NCBI GenBank assembly: GCA_012517355.1
Contig: JAAYVD010000056.1
Coordinates: forward strand, 1-60,462
DNA length: 60,462 nucleotides
DNA from: Candidatus Rifleibacteriota bacterium
GTDB taxonomy: Bacteria; Muiribacteriota; Ozemobacteria; Ozemobacterales; Ozemobacteraceae
Direction of reading: 5' to 3'
Both the position numbers and the translations under genes were made by a program. Every line of letters begins with the position of its first letter. Position 1 is the stretch's first letter. Positions 1-7,885 of the stretch are shown piece by piece. Under the pieces are notes generated by a model that had not been told where the DNA came from, searched no databases, and saw only the letters and a program-made list of their open reading frames with translations.

Positions 1-136
1 GAGACAGATGCACACCTACAGCTTCTTTCGGACCTTCGGTCTTCCTCCGGCCCTTGCCACCTCGGTGTTGGATTCCCTCCATCAGGGGCTCCAGGATAGG
101 ACTTTCACCTCCAGTCTGTTGGTCATAGCCACGCAC
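1..136 (-). ncRNA. 5' end of a probable group II intron (partial)
   Basis: Read on the minus strand, this segment starts with GTGTGTGCG, containing the GTGYG motif that marks group II intron 5' ends. About 25 bases later comes GGAGGTGAAAGTCC, followed by GGAGGAAGACCGAAGGTCCG, an arrangement that I recall from domain I of bacterial group II introns. It runs off the left edge, so the maturase and domains V/VI are not visible. The 5' boundary could be 136, 138 or 140. A perfect hairpin lies immediately 5' of it, which fits introns that insert behind terminator-like hairpins. The call rests on motif recall, not on a folded model. Confidence 0.55.
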
Positions 137-140
137 ACAC

Positions 141-171
141 ATGATACCGAATGCTGCGCATTCGGTATCAT
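141..171. repeat. perfect 14-bp inverted repeat, likely intron target hairpin
   Basis: ATGATACCGAATGC (141-154) and its exact reverse complement (158-171) are separated by a 3-base loop. It has no U-tract. It directly abuts the probable intron 5' end and merges on its other side into a P2-type element. Confidence 0.8.
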
Positions 172-222
172 GTCCCCGGAATTACGCCGGAATTACGCCC
201 GGAATTACGCGGAATTCGTCCC
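166..222. repeat. P2-type palindromic element with triplicated unit
   Basis: TCATGTCCCCGGAATT opens the segment and GGAATTCGTCCCC closes it, with three near copies of GGAATTACGCC in between. The same ATGTGTCCCCGAAA / TTCGGGGACACAT vocabulary recurs at 35359-35418 and 47599-47659. It resembles REP elements of the kind mobilised by RAYT transposases, but no such transposase lies in this window. Confidence 0.55.
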
Positions 223-231
223 CTGGTGGGC

Positions 232-2112
232 TCAGGTGGCGGGCGGGGCGGGCTCCGGGGCAACCGGGGCGGCGGTTGCGAGGCCGACGACCTCGAAGGC
301 CTCGACTTCCCCGCGCCGGCCCTTGACCTGCATGGGGCCGCGGGAATCGACCCGGAACACGCCGGGCGGCAGGTTGTCCTTCACCCAGCCGGTGACGAGG
401 ATTTCGCCGGAGCGAGCCAGCGATTCGAGGCGGGCGGCGACGTTCACGGTGTCGCCGAGCAGGGTGTATTCCTGGTGGACCTCGGAGCCGACGTTGCCGA
501 CGACGACCTCGCCGCCGTTGATCCCGATGCCGATCTCGCGGATGGGGAAATCGCCGACCGCCTGTCCCTCGGCCCGCAGCTTCACCAGGGCCTGCCGGAT
601 GGCCAGGGCGGCACGCACCGCCTGTTCGGACTCCTTCCCGGTGGCGATGGGCACCCCGAAGAAGGCCATCAGGCCGTCGCCGATGTATTTGTCGAGCACG
701 CCGCCATGGTCGAAGATGATCTGGGTGACGGCGTTGAAGTAGGTGTTGAGGAAGGTGATGACCTCCTCGGGCTGGAGTTCCTCGCAGATCCGGGTGAAGC
801 CGCGCACGTCGGCGAACAGCACCACCGCGTTGCGGCGGGCACCGCCGAGGGCGATGGCCTCGGGGTGTTCGAGCAGCTGGTTGAGGAGGTTGGGCGAGAC
901 ATACCGGTGGAACAGGCGGGCGATGGTGTTCTTCTCCCGCCGCAGGAACAGGGTGTCGAGGGTGGTGGCGCAGATCCAGCCCAAGCCGAGGGCGGCCCAC
1001 AGATCGAACATGTTGAGGAACAGACCCGACGAGACGAACAGCCACAGGACCAGGGGCAGGACGGCCAGGGCGGCGGGGATGACCCACAGCAGCGCCCGTT
1101 CGGGCTTCCGCCACCCGGAAAAGACGGCGGTGCCGACGGCCAGCGCCAGCAGCAGGGCCCACCAGGTCGGACCCGACCACTCGCGAGGCAGGCGGTTGGT
1201 GAACAGGTTCTGCAACACGTGGGCGTGGATCTCCACCCCCGGCATGTCGCCCTTGGGGGAGAACGGCGTGTGGAAGCTGTCGCGGAACTCCTCGGCGGTG
1301 CCGCCGACCAGCACGCACTTGTCGCGGAAGGCTTCGTTGGGCACCTTCCCGGCCAGGATGTCGGCGACGGAGTAGGTGGGGATGGAGCCCGGCTTCCCCA
1401 AAAAGCCGATCAGCGACAGCCCGGTGTGGTCGAGGGGCAGGGTGATGGGGGAAAGGCCGGCGAGGCGTGGCAGGACGAGATACGAGCGGTGGTATTCGAC
1501 GTCCTGCGGCGTGCGGCCGATGTCGGCCAGATACATGGCCAGGGCGAGGGAGACGCGGGTAGGCAGCTCGCCCTTGGGGGCGTAGAGGCGGGTGCGCCTG
1601 ATGAAATGGTCGCCGTCGAGGGGCATGTCGACGAAGCCTTCGGAGAAGGCTTCCCCCCGGAAGAAGGAGCGGCCCTCGATCCAGATGCGGGAGAAGACCT
1701 CGTCGTTCTTCAGGTAGCAGTTGGTGACGACCCGGCCGGACTGGCGGGCAGCCTCGCGCAGGGCCTGATCTTCGGCGGGATCGCCCGGCTGGTCGAAGGT
1801 GATGTCGAACCCGATGTGGCGGGCGCCCATGGCGGTCAGGGTGGTGACCAGGCGGGCATGGATCTCGCGGCTGAGGCGGGGCCGGTCGCCCCGGAGGGTG
1901 CGCAGGGTCTGGTTGTCGATGCCGGCGATGACGACCTGGGGGTTGAGGACGGTGCCGTCGCCGACGGTGGCCCCGAAGGGGCCGTTGAGGCTCCAGAGGC
2001 GGTCGAGGGCCCAGGAGGTGAGCAGGCCTCCCTTGGAAAGGAGGAGCAGGAGGGCCATCAAGGCGGCGGCGAGCAGGGCCATGGCCAGATACTGGGACAG
2101 GGTTCTCTTCAT
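232..2112 (-). CDS. CHASE2-domain adenylate/guanylate cyclase
   Basis: This 626-residue membrane protein should make cAMP or cGMP in response to an extracytoplasmic signal. It has an N-terminal membrane anchor (about 8-26), a CHASE2 sensor region (about 55-320), three close hydrophobic segments (about 325-410) and a class III cyclase domain (about 430-600). The cyclase metal-binding aspartates are seen in FADVRGFT and YIGDGLMAFF. I start it at the ATG at 2112, preceded by AAGGTG; the longer open frame upstream only reads through a P1 repeat. It follows the two pilin-like genes in the same direction, so it may belong to that unit, although the repeat separates them. The effector and the nucleotide made cannot be told from sequence. 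Confidence 0.9.
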   Translation of the reverse strand: MKRTLSQYLAMALLAAALMALLLLLSKGGLLTSWALDRLWSLNGPFGATVGDGTVLNPQVVIAGIDNQTLRTLRGDRPRLSREIHARLVTTLTAMGARHIGFDITFDQPGDPAEDQALREAARQSGRVVTNCYLKNDEVFSRIWIEGRSFFRGEAFSEGFVDMPLDGDHFIRRTRLYAPKGELPTRVSLALAMYLADIGRTPQDVEYHRSYLVLPRLAGLSPITLPLDHTGLSLIGFLGKPGSIPTYSVADILAGKVPNEAFRDKCVLVGGTAEEFRDSFHTPFSPKGDMPGVEIHAHVLQNLFTNRLPREWSGPTWWALLLALAVGTAVFSGWRKPERALLWVIPAALAVLPLVLWLFVSSGLFLNMFDLWAALGLGWICATTLDTLFLRREKNTIARLFHRYVSPNLLNQLLEHPEAIALGGARRNAVVLFADVRGFTRICEELQPEEVITFLNTYFNAVTQIIFDHGGVLDKYIGDGLMAFFGVPIATGKESEQAVRAALAIRQALVKLRAEGQAVGDFPIREIGIGINGGEVVVGNVGSEVHQEYTLLGDTVNVAARLESLARSGEILVTGWVKDNLPPGVFRVDSRGPMQVKGRRGEVEAFEVVGLATAAPVAPEPAPPAT

Positions 2113-2155
2113 GGGATCACCTTGGGTGGAGCGTTGGCGCGACGTGGCGCGGGGG

Positions 2156-2345
2156 GGGGAAGCCCTTCCGACCTTCGGTCGGCCGGGTCGCGGTCTGGAG
2201 ACCGCTCCCTCCGATGTGGGATGGGCAATGCCGCCCCGACCGGCGGCTTCGGGTCGGTCGGCCTCCTGGCGATGCGCAAAACGGGCGTTTCGCGCGGCCA
2301 GCCGTGGCGGCACAGGGAAAGCCCTTCCGACGCCGTGCCGGTCGG
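2156..2345 (+). repeat. P1 palindromic element, compound copy
   Basis: The core GATGCGCAAAACGGGCG... (about 2270-2295) is followed by GCCGTGGCGG and then CCCTTCCGACGCCGTGCCGG, matching the P1 order seen at 4986-5083. A second, rearranged half copy lies at 2156-2260. It fills the gap between the long prepilin gene and the cyclase gene. Confidence 0.8.
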
Positions 2346-2346
2346 G

Positions 2347-3768
2347 TCACGGAATGCGGTCCTCGAGGGTGAGCAGGGTCTGCTTCAGGTCGGCCACCTG
2401 CTGGATGAGGCCGGTGAGGCCTTCGTTGCCGCCGTACCAGGCTTTCAGGGAAGTCATGGACTGGCAGACCTGGCGCTCCTGGCGGAGGGCATCGACGAAG
2501 AAGGGTTGCTGGCCTTCGAACGTCTCGACGTATTTCCGGAGGCGCTCCTGCAGGAGGGTGAGGCCGTCGCCCAGGGTGCCCTGGCGATCGAGGACGATCA
2601 GTCCGATCTTCTCGAGGTCGATGATGCGGCGGATGGTGGACGGGATGCGGCGGTCGGGGAAGGCTCCCTGGTAGGGTGCGGACAGCAGGGCGGAATACTC
2701 GGTTTCGGCGTCGGAGAAGGTGTCGAGCAGCCGTTCCATCTCGAGCGAGGCGGACCAGCAGCGGCTTTTCAGCCGTTGGCGGGCGGCGTACAGGCGGCTA
2801 CCCATGGTGGCCTGGGAGAAGGAGGCGGAAAGCAGTCGGGTGACCGCCGGCCGCAGGCGGGCGGCGGCGTTGAACAAGGTGGAGGCCTTCTGCTCCTGGA
2901 GCTGGGCGACCCGTTCCTGCCACAGGGCGCCGGTCTGTTTGTCCTGAAGGGAACCGGAGGACATGAACTGATCGCGCTTCTGCCGGGCCTCGGCCAGGGC
3001 GGTGTCATACCCGGACCGAATCCGCCGGGCCTGGAGGGTGAAGTAGGTGAGGTCGCCGACCGCCTTGACCACCTCCCGGTCGCCGCCACCGTTCCAGGCG
3101 AGGAAGGAATCGAAGGGGGGCGGGGTGGGGGTGGCGTCGGAGGCCAGCCACATCCAGAGGGCAAATCCGGCGATCTCCTCGGTGGGGGCGGACAGCAGGG
3201 CGGGGTCGAGGGAGGTGAAGGTCGCCCGGCTCACGCCGCGAAGGTATTGGGAAAGGGTGTAGGAGTTGGGGTTGCCGCTGTGGTCGGTCCAGGTGACGTC
3301 GACCACCACTTCGATCAGGTTGGTGTAGGGCTGGCCGGAATCGGGGTTGGTGGGAACGTCGAGGCGGCACTCCACCTGGCAGCGGAAATCCTTCAGCTGG
3401 CGGTAGGCGGCTTCCGCCTCGGGGACGATGGGCTGGTCTTCGTCCCGCGTGAGGTAGCTGAAATTGATGGTGTTCTCGAGCAGGTCAAAGTAGGGGGACT
3501 GTCCATCGACGACCGGCCTGGCCTCGCCGGTGGCGGAGGCGATCAGCTGGTCGAGGAAGAACGGGTTCTCCTGAACGCGGGTGTTGATGTCTTCGAGCAC
3601 TTTCTGGGCCACGAACATGGCGGTGAAATGTTCGGCGCTGAACTGCTCGCCGCGGGTCCCCGACTGCCGGAAGGTCAGGATGAGGGGGAGGGCGGCGGCC
3701 ACGAGGATGGCCAGGGCGATGACCACCTCCAGGAGGGTGAAGGCCCGTCGGGTGAGGGTGCCAGGCAT
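2347..3768 (-). CDS. long prepilin-like protein, type IV pilus/type II secretion minor component
   Basis: This 473-residue protein begins with a type III signal (prepilin) motif: basic MPGTLTRRA, then FTLLEVVIALAILVAA with the conserved Glu at +5, and a hydrophobic stretch to about residue 27. A prepilin peptidase would cleave before the Phe. The residue before the cut is Ala, not the usual Gly. The rest is a soluble domain I do not recognise, far longer than a major pilin (150-200), so a minor pseudopilin or GspI/PilV-like role is inferred. The ATG overlaps the stop of the upstream PilX-like gene (TGATG), implying translational coupling. Its C-terminal end borders a P1 repeat. Confidence 0.8.
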   Translation of the reverse strand: MPGTLTRRAFTLLEVVIALAILVAAALPLILTFRQSGTRGEQFSAEHFTAMFVAQKVLEDINTRVQENPFFLDQLIASATGEARPVVDGQSPYFDLLENTINFSYLTRDEDQPIVPEAEAAYRQLKDFRCQVECRLDVPTNPDSGQPYTNLIEVVVDVTWTDHSGNPNSYTLSQYLRGVSRATFTSLDPALLSAPTEEIAGFALWMWLASDATPTPPPFDSFLAWNGGGDREVVKAVGDLTYFTLQARRIRSGYDTALAEARQKRDQFMSSGSLQDKQTGALWQERVAQLQEQKASTLFNAAARLRPAVTRLLSASFSQATMGSRLYAARQRLKSRCWSASLEMERLLDTFSDAETEYSALLSAPYQGAFPDRRIPSTIRRIIDLEKIGLIVLDRQGTLGDGLTLLQERLRKYVETFEGQQPFFVDALRQERQVCQSMTSLKAWYGGNEGLTGLIQQVADLKQTLLTLEDRIP

Positions 3769-4943
3769 CAGCTGCCCTTTTCCCGGCCACCGCCGCCCGG
3801 ACCGCCCTTCGGACGGCCATCATTTCCCTTTTCGTCGCGGTCGTCGCCGCCTTTGTCACGGCCATCATCGCGATCGTCGTCACGGTCGTCGTCACGGTCG
3901 TCGTCACGGTCGCGTCCGCCGCGGCTCCAGCCGACCCCTTTGCCGGGGCGGTCGTTGAAGTCCCAGAGATCGCCGAGGTCGAAGCCGGCCACGTCCCCCT
4001 GCTCCAGGTCGCCGTCTTCCTGCTCGAAGTTCTTGTTGATGGCTTTCAGGGCGGCGGTCAGCTTGCCAATCGCCTCGGGGTATTTGCGGTCGGCGAGGGC
4101 GGCGGCGTACTCGGCGAACCCCTTTTCGAACTTCCCCAGCTTGGCGGAATGCTCGTCGGGATCGGGAATGTTCTTCTTCAGCCAGTCCTTGAAGGGCTTT
4201 TCGAAATCCTTCCCTTTCGGGCTGACGATGGGGGCGAAGGGGGGGAGGACGAGCGGGGTGACGGCGACCGGGACCCCCACCGCGGCGGTGGGAGTCACGG
4301 ACTGGACGTTGACCGCAAAGGGGGCTTTGGGGGAGGAATCGACGGGGGCGAGGCCCAGGTTGGCCATCACCCGGTCGGTGGGCACGACCTTGCGGATGCC
4401 GTTGGCCACCTCTTCCGCCTTCTTCTTCTTCTGGGACCGTTCGGTGAGGATCTGTTCGATACGGTCGGTGAACGGCGTAGTGACGGTGGTGCCCGGGGAA
4501 GGCGCCTCGTCGGGTTCGAGCTCCACCCGGGTGACGGGCATCCCCATGGCCAGGCCGCCCAGCAGCCCGTGGTCGTATTTGATGCGCCAGAAGAAGCACC
4601 GGCGGGTGGTCCTGAACGAGGCGCGGATCCAGAGATCGGCGTGGAAGGTCCGGCCGGGGGTGTCCTGGATGAAATAGTCCCAGGTTCCCCCGCCGTAGGG
4701 CAGGTCGGCCTCGGCCTTGGGGCCGGCAGCGAACCACCTCTTCTCCCACGGTTGGGCGAGCAGCCGCGACATCAGAAGGTTCATGCCCGCCTCGCCGATG
4801 TACTGGGTGCGGAGGTGGGCGTCGGAGAATTCGAGTTGCCGCTGGACTCCCCGCATCAGGTGCATGATGGTGAGACCGGCGAGAAACAGGACGACCAGGA
4901 TGACGAACACCACGCCGATGGCGATACCACGTCGGGAAGGCAT
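3768..4943 (-). CDS. PilX/GspK-like membrane-anchored pilus assembly protein with Asp/Arg-rich tail
   Basis: This 391-residue protein opens with MPSRRGIAIGVVFVILVVLF, a PilX-N type start with one transmembrane helix (about 6-28). The following stretch ends in YIGEAGMNLLMSRLL, as in PilX/GspK family proteins. The middle is Pro/Val rich. The last 50 residues are a hydrophilic run of RDDD units and Gly/Lys/Arg, encoded by a short tandem repeat at about 3860-3912. I use the ATG at 4943, which has GGAGG six bases upstream; the longer frame reads a P1 repeat. It overlaps the next prepilin gene by one base. The exact minor-pilin class is uncertain. Confidence 0.75.
   Translation of the reverse strand: MPSRRGIAIGVVFVILVVLFLAGLTIMHLMRGVQRQLEFSDAHLRTQYIGEAGMNLLMSRLLAQPWEKRWFAAGPKAEADLPYGGGTWDYFIQDTPGRTFHADLWIRASFRTTRRCFFWRIKYDHGLLGGLAMGMPVTRVELEPDEAPSPGTTVTTPFTDRIEQILTERSQKKKKAEEVANGIRKVVPTDRVMANLGLAPVDSSPKAPFAVNVQSVTPTAAVGVPVAVTPLVLPPFAPIVSPKGKDFEKPFKDWLKKNIPDPDEHSAKLGKFEKGFAEYAAALADRKYPEAIGKLTAALKAINKNFEQEDGDLEQGDVAGFDLGDLWDFNDRPGKGVGWSRGGRDRDDDRDDDRDDDRDDGRDKGGDDRDEKGNDGRPKGGPGGGGREKGS
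3860..3912. repeat. tandem microsatellite encoding RDDD repeats
   Basis: The plus strand repeats GTCGTCACG and GTCACGGTCGTC about four times. On the minus strand this gives the (R/D)DDD tail of the PilX-like protein. Such a tract can change copy number by slippage in multiples of three without breaking the frame. Confidence 0.8.
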
Positions 4944-4985
4944 GCCGGACCTCCAGGCTGGGGTTCGGGGACAGCGGGCAGGCGC

Positions 4986-5083
4986 CCGGCCGGAGGGCCC
5001 CTTTGCGGTGCGCGAAACGGGCGTTTCGCGCCGCCATCCGTGTCGGCAAAGGGGCACTTCCGACGTCGTGTCGGTCGGCCGGG
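4986..5083 (+). repeat. P1 palindromic element, best-preserved copy
   Basis: An outer stem CCCCTTTGC (4998-5006) pairs with GCAAAGGGG (5046-5054). Inside it, GCGCGAAAC (5010-5018) pairs with GTTTCGCGC (5023-5031) around a GGGC loop, followed by a CCG...CGG stem. A third hairpin, CCGAC-GTCGT-GTCGG (5060-5074), follows. Flanking CCCGGCCGG and CGGCCGGG are also complementary. It lies between the FecR lipoprotein gene and the PilX-like gene and is used here as the reference copy. Confidence 0.9.
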
Positions 5084-5112
5084 CGCGCCGCCGCGCCAGG
5101 GTGGGAATCAGG

Positions 5113-5766
5113 TCAGTTGCCGCCGGTCTGGAAGTACTGCACCGCTCCGGCATCGCTCAGGTAGCTGTCGGCCAGGGCGTTGAACGGCTCGGGGCCCTGC
5201 AGTCCCTGTTCGGTCGCGACCGCGCGCTGGAGAGCGGGCACGTCGACGGACTTGCCGGAGGCCTTGTCGACGAAGCCGACCAGGCCTTCACCCACGGTAA
5301 GGGTGGTGGCGGCATCGGTGACCTCCACCTTGAAGGTGGTGCCCTTGATGCTGGCGATGGCGCGGTTGGTCTCGACCTCGAACTTCTTGGCGCCTTCCTT
5401 GTCCTTCTCGACGTAGAAGTAGGCGATGCCTTCGGCCAGACGGGTGTAGACGACCTTCTGCGAGGTCTGGACCACCTTGATGGGCTGGATCTCGAACCGG
5501 GAGTTGGGCATGACGCGGGTGACGGCGCCAGTTGCGAAGCGGATCACGGCCTCACCGGCCTCCGAGGTCTTGACCACGTCGCCCTCGAACAGGGCCAGGC
5601 GGCCCTCGACCTTGGCGAAGTCGGGGGCGGCAGCCTTCTTCACGAACGCCTCGCCCTTTTCGACCTTCTCGACGAAGCCGAGGGGCTCGGTAGTCGCCTG
5701 GTTGCCACAGCCGACGGTCACCGACACGGCCAGAACCAACAACACCAGCAGTTTCATCCGGGACAT
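5113..5766 (-). CDS. FecR-domain lipoprotein
   Basis: This 217-residue protein starts MSRMKLLVLLVLAVSVTVGC, a lipoprotein signal peptide with the lipidated Cys at about 20. The body matches the FecR/peri-plasmic sensor fold: GDVVKTSEAGEAVIRFATG, then FEVETNRAIASIKGTTF, the usual GT-F-V pattern of FecR proteins. The start at 5766 has a strong GGAGGT site; an upstream in-frame ATG at 5799 lacks one. It sits 29 bases after the short prepilin gene in a run that begins with a sigma/anti-sigma pair whose anti-sigma partner also carries a FecR-like region. A role in envelope sensing is inferred. Confidence 0.85.
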   Translation of the reverse strand: MSRMKLLVLLVLAVSVTVGCGNQATTEPLGFVEKVEKGEAFVKKAAAPDFAKVEGRLALFEGDVVKTSEAGEAVIRFATGAVTRVMPNSRFEIQPIKVVQTSQKVVYTRLAEGIAYFYVEKDKEGAKKFEVETNRAIASIKGTTFKVEVTDAATTLTVGEGLVGFVDKASGKSVDVPALQRAVATEQGLQGPEPFNALADSYLSDAGAVQYFQTGGN

Positions 5767-5795
5767 ACAGACCTCCTTCATGGGTGGATTGTGGA

Positions 5796-6335
5796 TCACA
5801 GGTCTTCCTCGGCGCCCGTGTTCTGCAGGCGCACGAAGTTCAACAGGGAGAAATCGCCCTTGCCGCCGCGCAGCTGGGCCGAGATGAGGACAGCCCCGCG
5901 GCTGTAGGTGGTGAAGTTCAGCTTGAGGACGTTCTGCATGAGGGTCTTCGGCGAACCGGGGGCGGGCTCGAGCGGATCGCGGACGACGGTCATGGCCTTG
6001 TAGATGGTCCGTTCCTCCTCCTGGGAGAGGCGGGGATCCTTTTCCAGGTAGACCATGCGCAGGTCGTTGACGGCATCTTTGAACACCAGGTAGGGCATGG
6101 TCGTGCCGGGCGGCGGCGCCACCACCTCGATGCCCTCCTGCAGGTAGCGATAGAGGTTGACCAGCCCCTTGCGGGCTTCGGTCTGCAGGATCAGGCGTTT
6201 GGACAGGTTCTCGGACGGCCGGCCGCGGAAGGTCTGGAAGGCCATGATCACCAGGCCCATGGCGGTGCTGAAGATGGCCAGGGCGATCATCAGTTCGACC
6301 ATGGTCAGGGCGCGGCGGCGCGGCTGGTTGGGCAT
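5796..6335 (-). CDS. type II secretion/type IV pilus prepilin-like protein
   Basis: This 179-residue protein starts MPNQPRRRA, then LTMVELMIALAIFSTAMGLV, a prepilin signal with Glu at +5 and one hydrophobic helix. As in the longer prepilin downstream, Ala rather than Gly precedes the cut site. The remaining domain includes a conserved-looking NLYRYLQEGIEVV and a beta-rich C-terminus, as in GspJ/PilW-like minor pseudopilins. The ATG lies two bases after the anti-sigma gene stop, so it is part of the same transcript. The substrate and which secretion machine it serves are not shown here. Confidence 0.85.
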   Translation of the reverse strand: MPNQPRRRALTMVELMIALAIFSTAMGLVIMAFQTFRGRPSENLSKRLILQTEARKGLVNLYRYLQEGIEVVAPPPGTTMPYLVFKDAVNDLRMVYLEKDPRLSQEEERTIYKAMTVVRDPLEPAPGSPKTLMQNVLKLNFTTYSRGAVLISAQLRGGKGDFSLLNFVRLQNTGAEEDL

Positions 6336-6337
6336 GG

Positions 6338-7300
6338 TCAGCGTTCTCCGATCCAGATCTGGGTTGGAGGAAGGCCGAGGTCGGGGTCGGTGAAGGGGTT
6401 GAAGGCTTCCGGTTCGGAAACCTCGCCGGAGGGGGAGATGCGCACCTGCTGCAGGGCGATCACGTCGACGGGGTGGGCCCCGCCCAGGATCCGCACCTTC
6501 CCATCGGCCACCGCGAGGACAGCGTCGGCTGGGGTGGCGGGGGAAGCCCGGTCGGGCGACACGGGGGTCGCGGGGGCCGAGGTGATCGCGAGGGTTGAGG
6601 TGGTCGCGATGGTCGCGGGGCCAGGAGGGGAGGCGGAGCCGGACAGGTCGAGCCGCCAGGTCGTGCCGACGAGTTCCAACGCGGAGCGCTGGCCGAACCC
6701 GAGCCGGAAGGGGATGGGGGTGCGGCTTTCCCAGTGGCAGCACAGGCGGCCTTCCTCCTGGCGGAGGGCCACCCCGCGGTCGTCGAGGGCGTCGAGGGCG
6801 ATCCGGCCGGGGCCGCCCCAGATGCGGAGCACGCGGCCGGCGGGGGTGGTGAGGGCGGCCTCGCCCTTGGTCTCGAGGGAGAGCAGGCCACCCTCGAGGG
6901 TGGCCTGGCGGAGGTGCTTGACGGAGAAGGGCAGGGGAGCCGGGTTCCGCCCCCGCCCGAGGAGGACCAGGAACAGCAGGGCGACCAGGCCGAGGGCGGG
7001 GGCCAGGAACGGCTGGCCGGCGAACAGGTTCCGCAGGCGGGCACCGAGGGAGGAGCCGGCCGGGGCGGCGGGAGCGGCGGCGGCCGTCAGACGGTCGCGC
7101 AGGCGGGCGGGCAGGGCGGGATCGCGGCTGGCGGACAGTGGCCGGTGCAGGCGTTCCAGGTCGGCCACGAAGGCCCGGCAGGCGGGGCATTCGCGCTCAT
7201 GGGCGGGGTCGGGCGCGCCGGTTCCCTCCGGCGCCGGTTCCCCGTCGAACCGGGCGCTGGCGGCCAGGCGGAAGGCGGTGCAGGCGTCGTGTCCGTTCAT
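6338..7300 (-). CDS. anti-sigma factor: zinc-finger domain, transmembrane helix, FecR-like domain
   Basis: This 320-residue protein is the partner of the ECF sigma gene directly upstream, with a 4-base ATGA overlap. Residues 30-45 contain HERECPACRAF, the HxxxCxxC zinc motif of anti-sigma domains. One transmembrane helix follows at about 103-120 (FLAPALGLVALLFLVLL). The periplasmic part contains FecR-type strands (LETKGEAALTTPAGRVLRIW) and a Pro/Ala/Thr-rich linker before a final strand set. It should hold the sigma factor at the membrane until an outside signal arrives. The signal is unknown. Confidence 0.85.
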   Translation of the reverse strand: MNGHDACTAFRLAASARFDGEPAPEGTGAPDPAHERECPACRAFVADLERLHRPLSASRDPALPARLRDRLTAAAAPAAPAGSSLGARLRNLFAGQPFLAPALGLVALLFLVLLGRGRNPAPLPFSVKHLRQATLEGGLLSLETKGEAALTTPAGRVLRIWGGPGRIALDALDDRGVALRQEEGRLCCHWESRTPIPFRLGFGQRSALELVGTTWRLDLSGSASPPGPATIATTSTLAITSAPATPVSPDRASPATPADAVLAVADGKVRILGGAHPVDVIALQQVRISPSGEVSEPEAFNPFTDPDLGLPPTQIWIGER

Positions 7301-7845
7301 GGCCGGACATACTCCCGCAGGAGCTGGCGGGCGCGATAGATGTCGGCCGCCACCTGGTTGACGGAACGCTCGGTCAGGTGGGCGATCTGGGCATAGGTGA
7401 GGTCGAGGCATTCCCGCATCAGGAAGGGGACCTTCAGTTCGACGGGCACGGCGAGCAGGGCGCGGTCGATCTCCTCGAGCGAGACCTGCCGGTCCGCCGC
7501 GGCGGCCGGGTCGGGGGCGGCCGGCGGGGGAGGCGGAGGGGCGCGCCGGGTTTCCGACTGCCGGCGGCGCAGCATCTGCAGCCCGTGGTTGCGGGCGATC
7601 CGGTAGATCCATCCGGTCACGGTTCCGACCTCCGCGTTCTGCTGCCCGGCCTTGGCGACGACGGTGGCGAAGGTTTCCTGGAGGGCGTCCTCCGCGTCGG
7701 CCGCCTGGCCCAGCAGGCGATGCAAAAACCCGAGGATCCGGGGTCCGAGCAGGTCGACCAGCCGTCGCAGCCCCTGGGGGTGGCCCTGCCGGAACTGTCG
7801 CAGGGCCTCCTGCGCTTCCTGTTCGAGCCTGTCGGGTGTCTCCAC
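7297..7845 (-). CDS. RNA polymerase sigma factor, ECF family
   Basis: This protein of about 182 residues has a sigma region 2 with the classic DAEDALQETF and GWIYRIARNHGLQ. After a Pro/Ala-rich linker comes region 4 (LTYAQIAHLTERSVNQVAADIYRARQLL), a helix-turn-helix for the -35 element. I place the start at the GTG at 7845, the first plausible start before the conserved helix; TTG at 7848 is equally possible and neither has a strong ribosome site. The frame stays open further upstream but runs into the glutaredoxin gene. The sigma/anti-sigma pair heads the pilin-like genes, so it probably controls them. Confidence 0.85.
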   Translation of the reverse strand: METPDRLEQEAQEALRQFRQGHPQGLRRLVDLLGPRILGFLHRLLGQAADAEDALQETFATVVAKAGQQNAEVGTVTGWIYRIARNHGLQMLRRRQSETRRAPPPPPPAAPDPAAAADRQVSLEEIDRALLAVPVELKVPFLMRECLDLTYAQIAHLTERSVNQVAADIYRARQLLREYVRP

Positions 7846-7885
7846 CAAGATAGATGCTTCCCGGCCCCGGTTTATTTGGAAATAT

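Noticed and set aside
151-4677. A 1508-residue open frame on the plus strand across the pilin and cyclase genes
   Set aside because: It is antisense to four well-supported genes; its peptide is Gly/Glu/Gln-rich shadow sequence produced by high GC content.
3768-5153. Longer start for the PilX-like gene at 5153
   Set aside because: The added residues are translated P1 repeat; the ATG at 4943 has GGAGG and begins right at the membrane helix.
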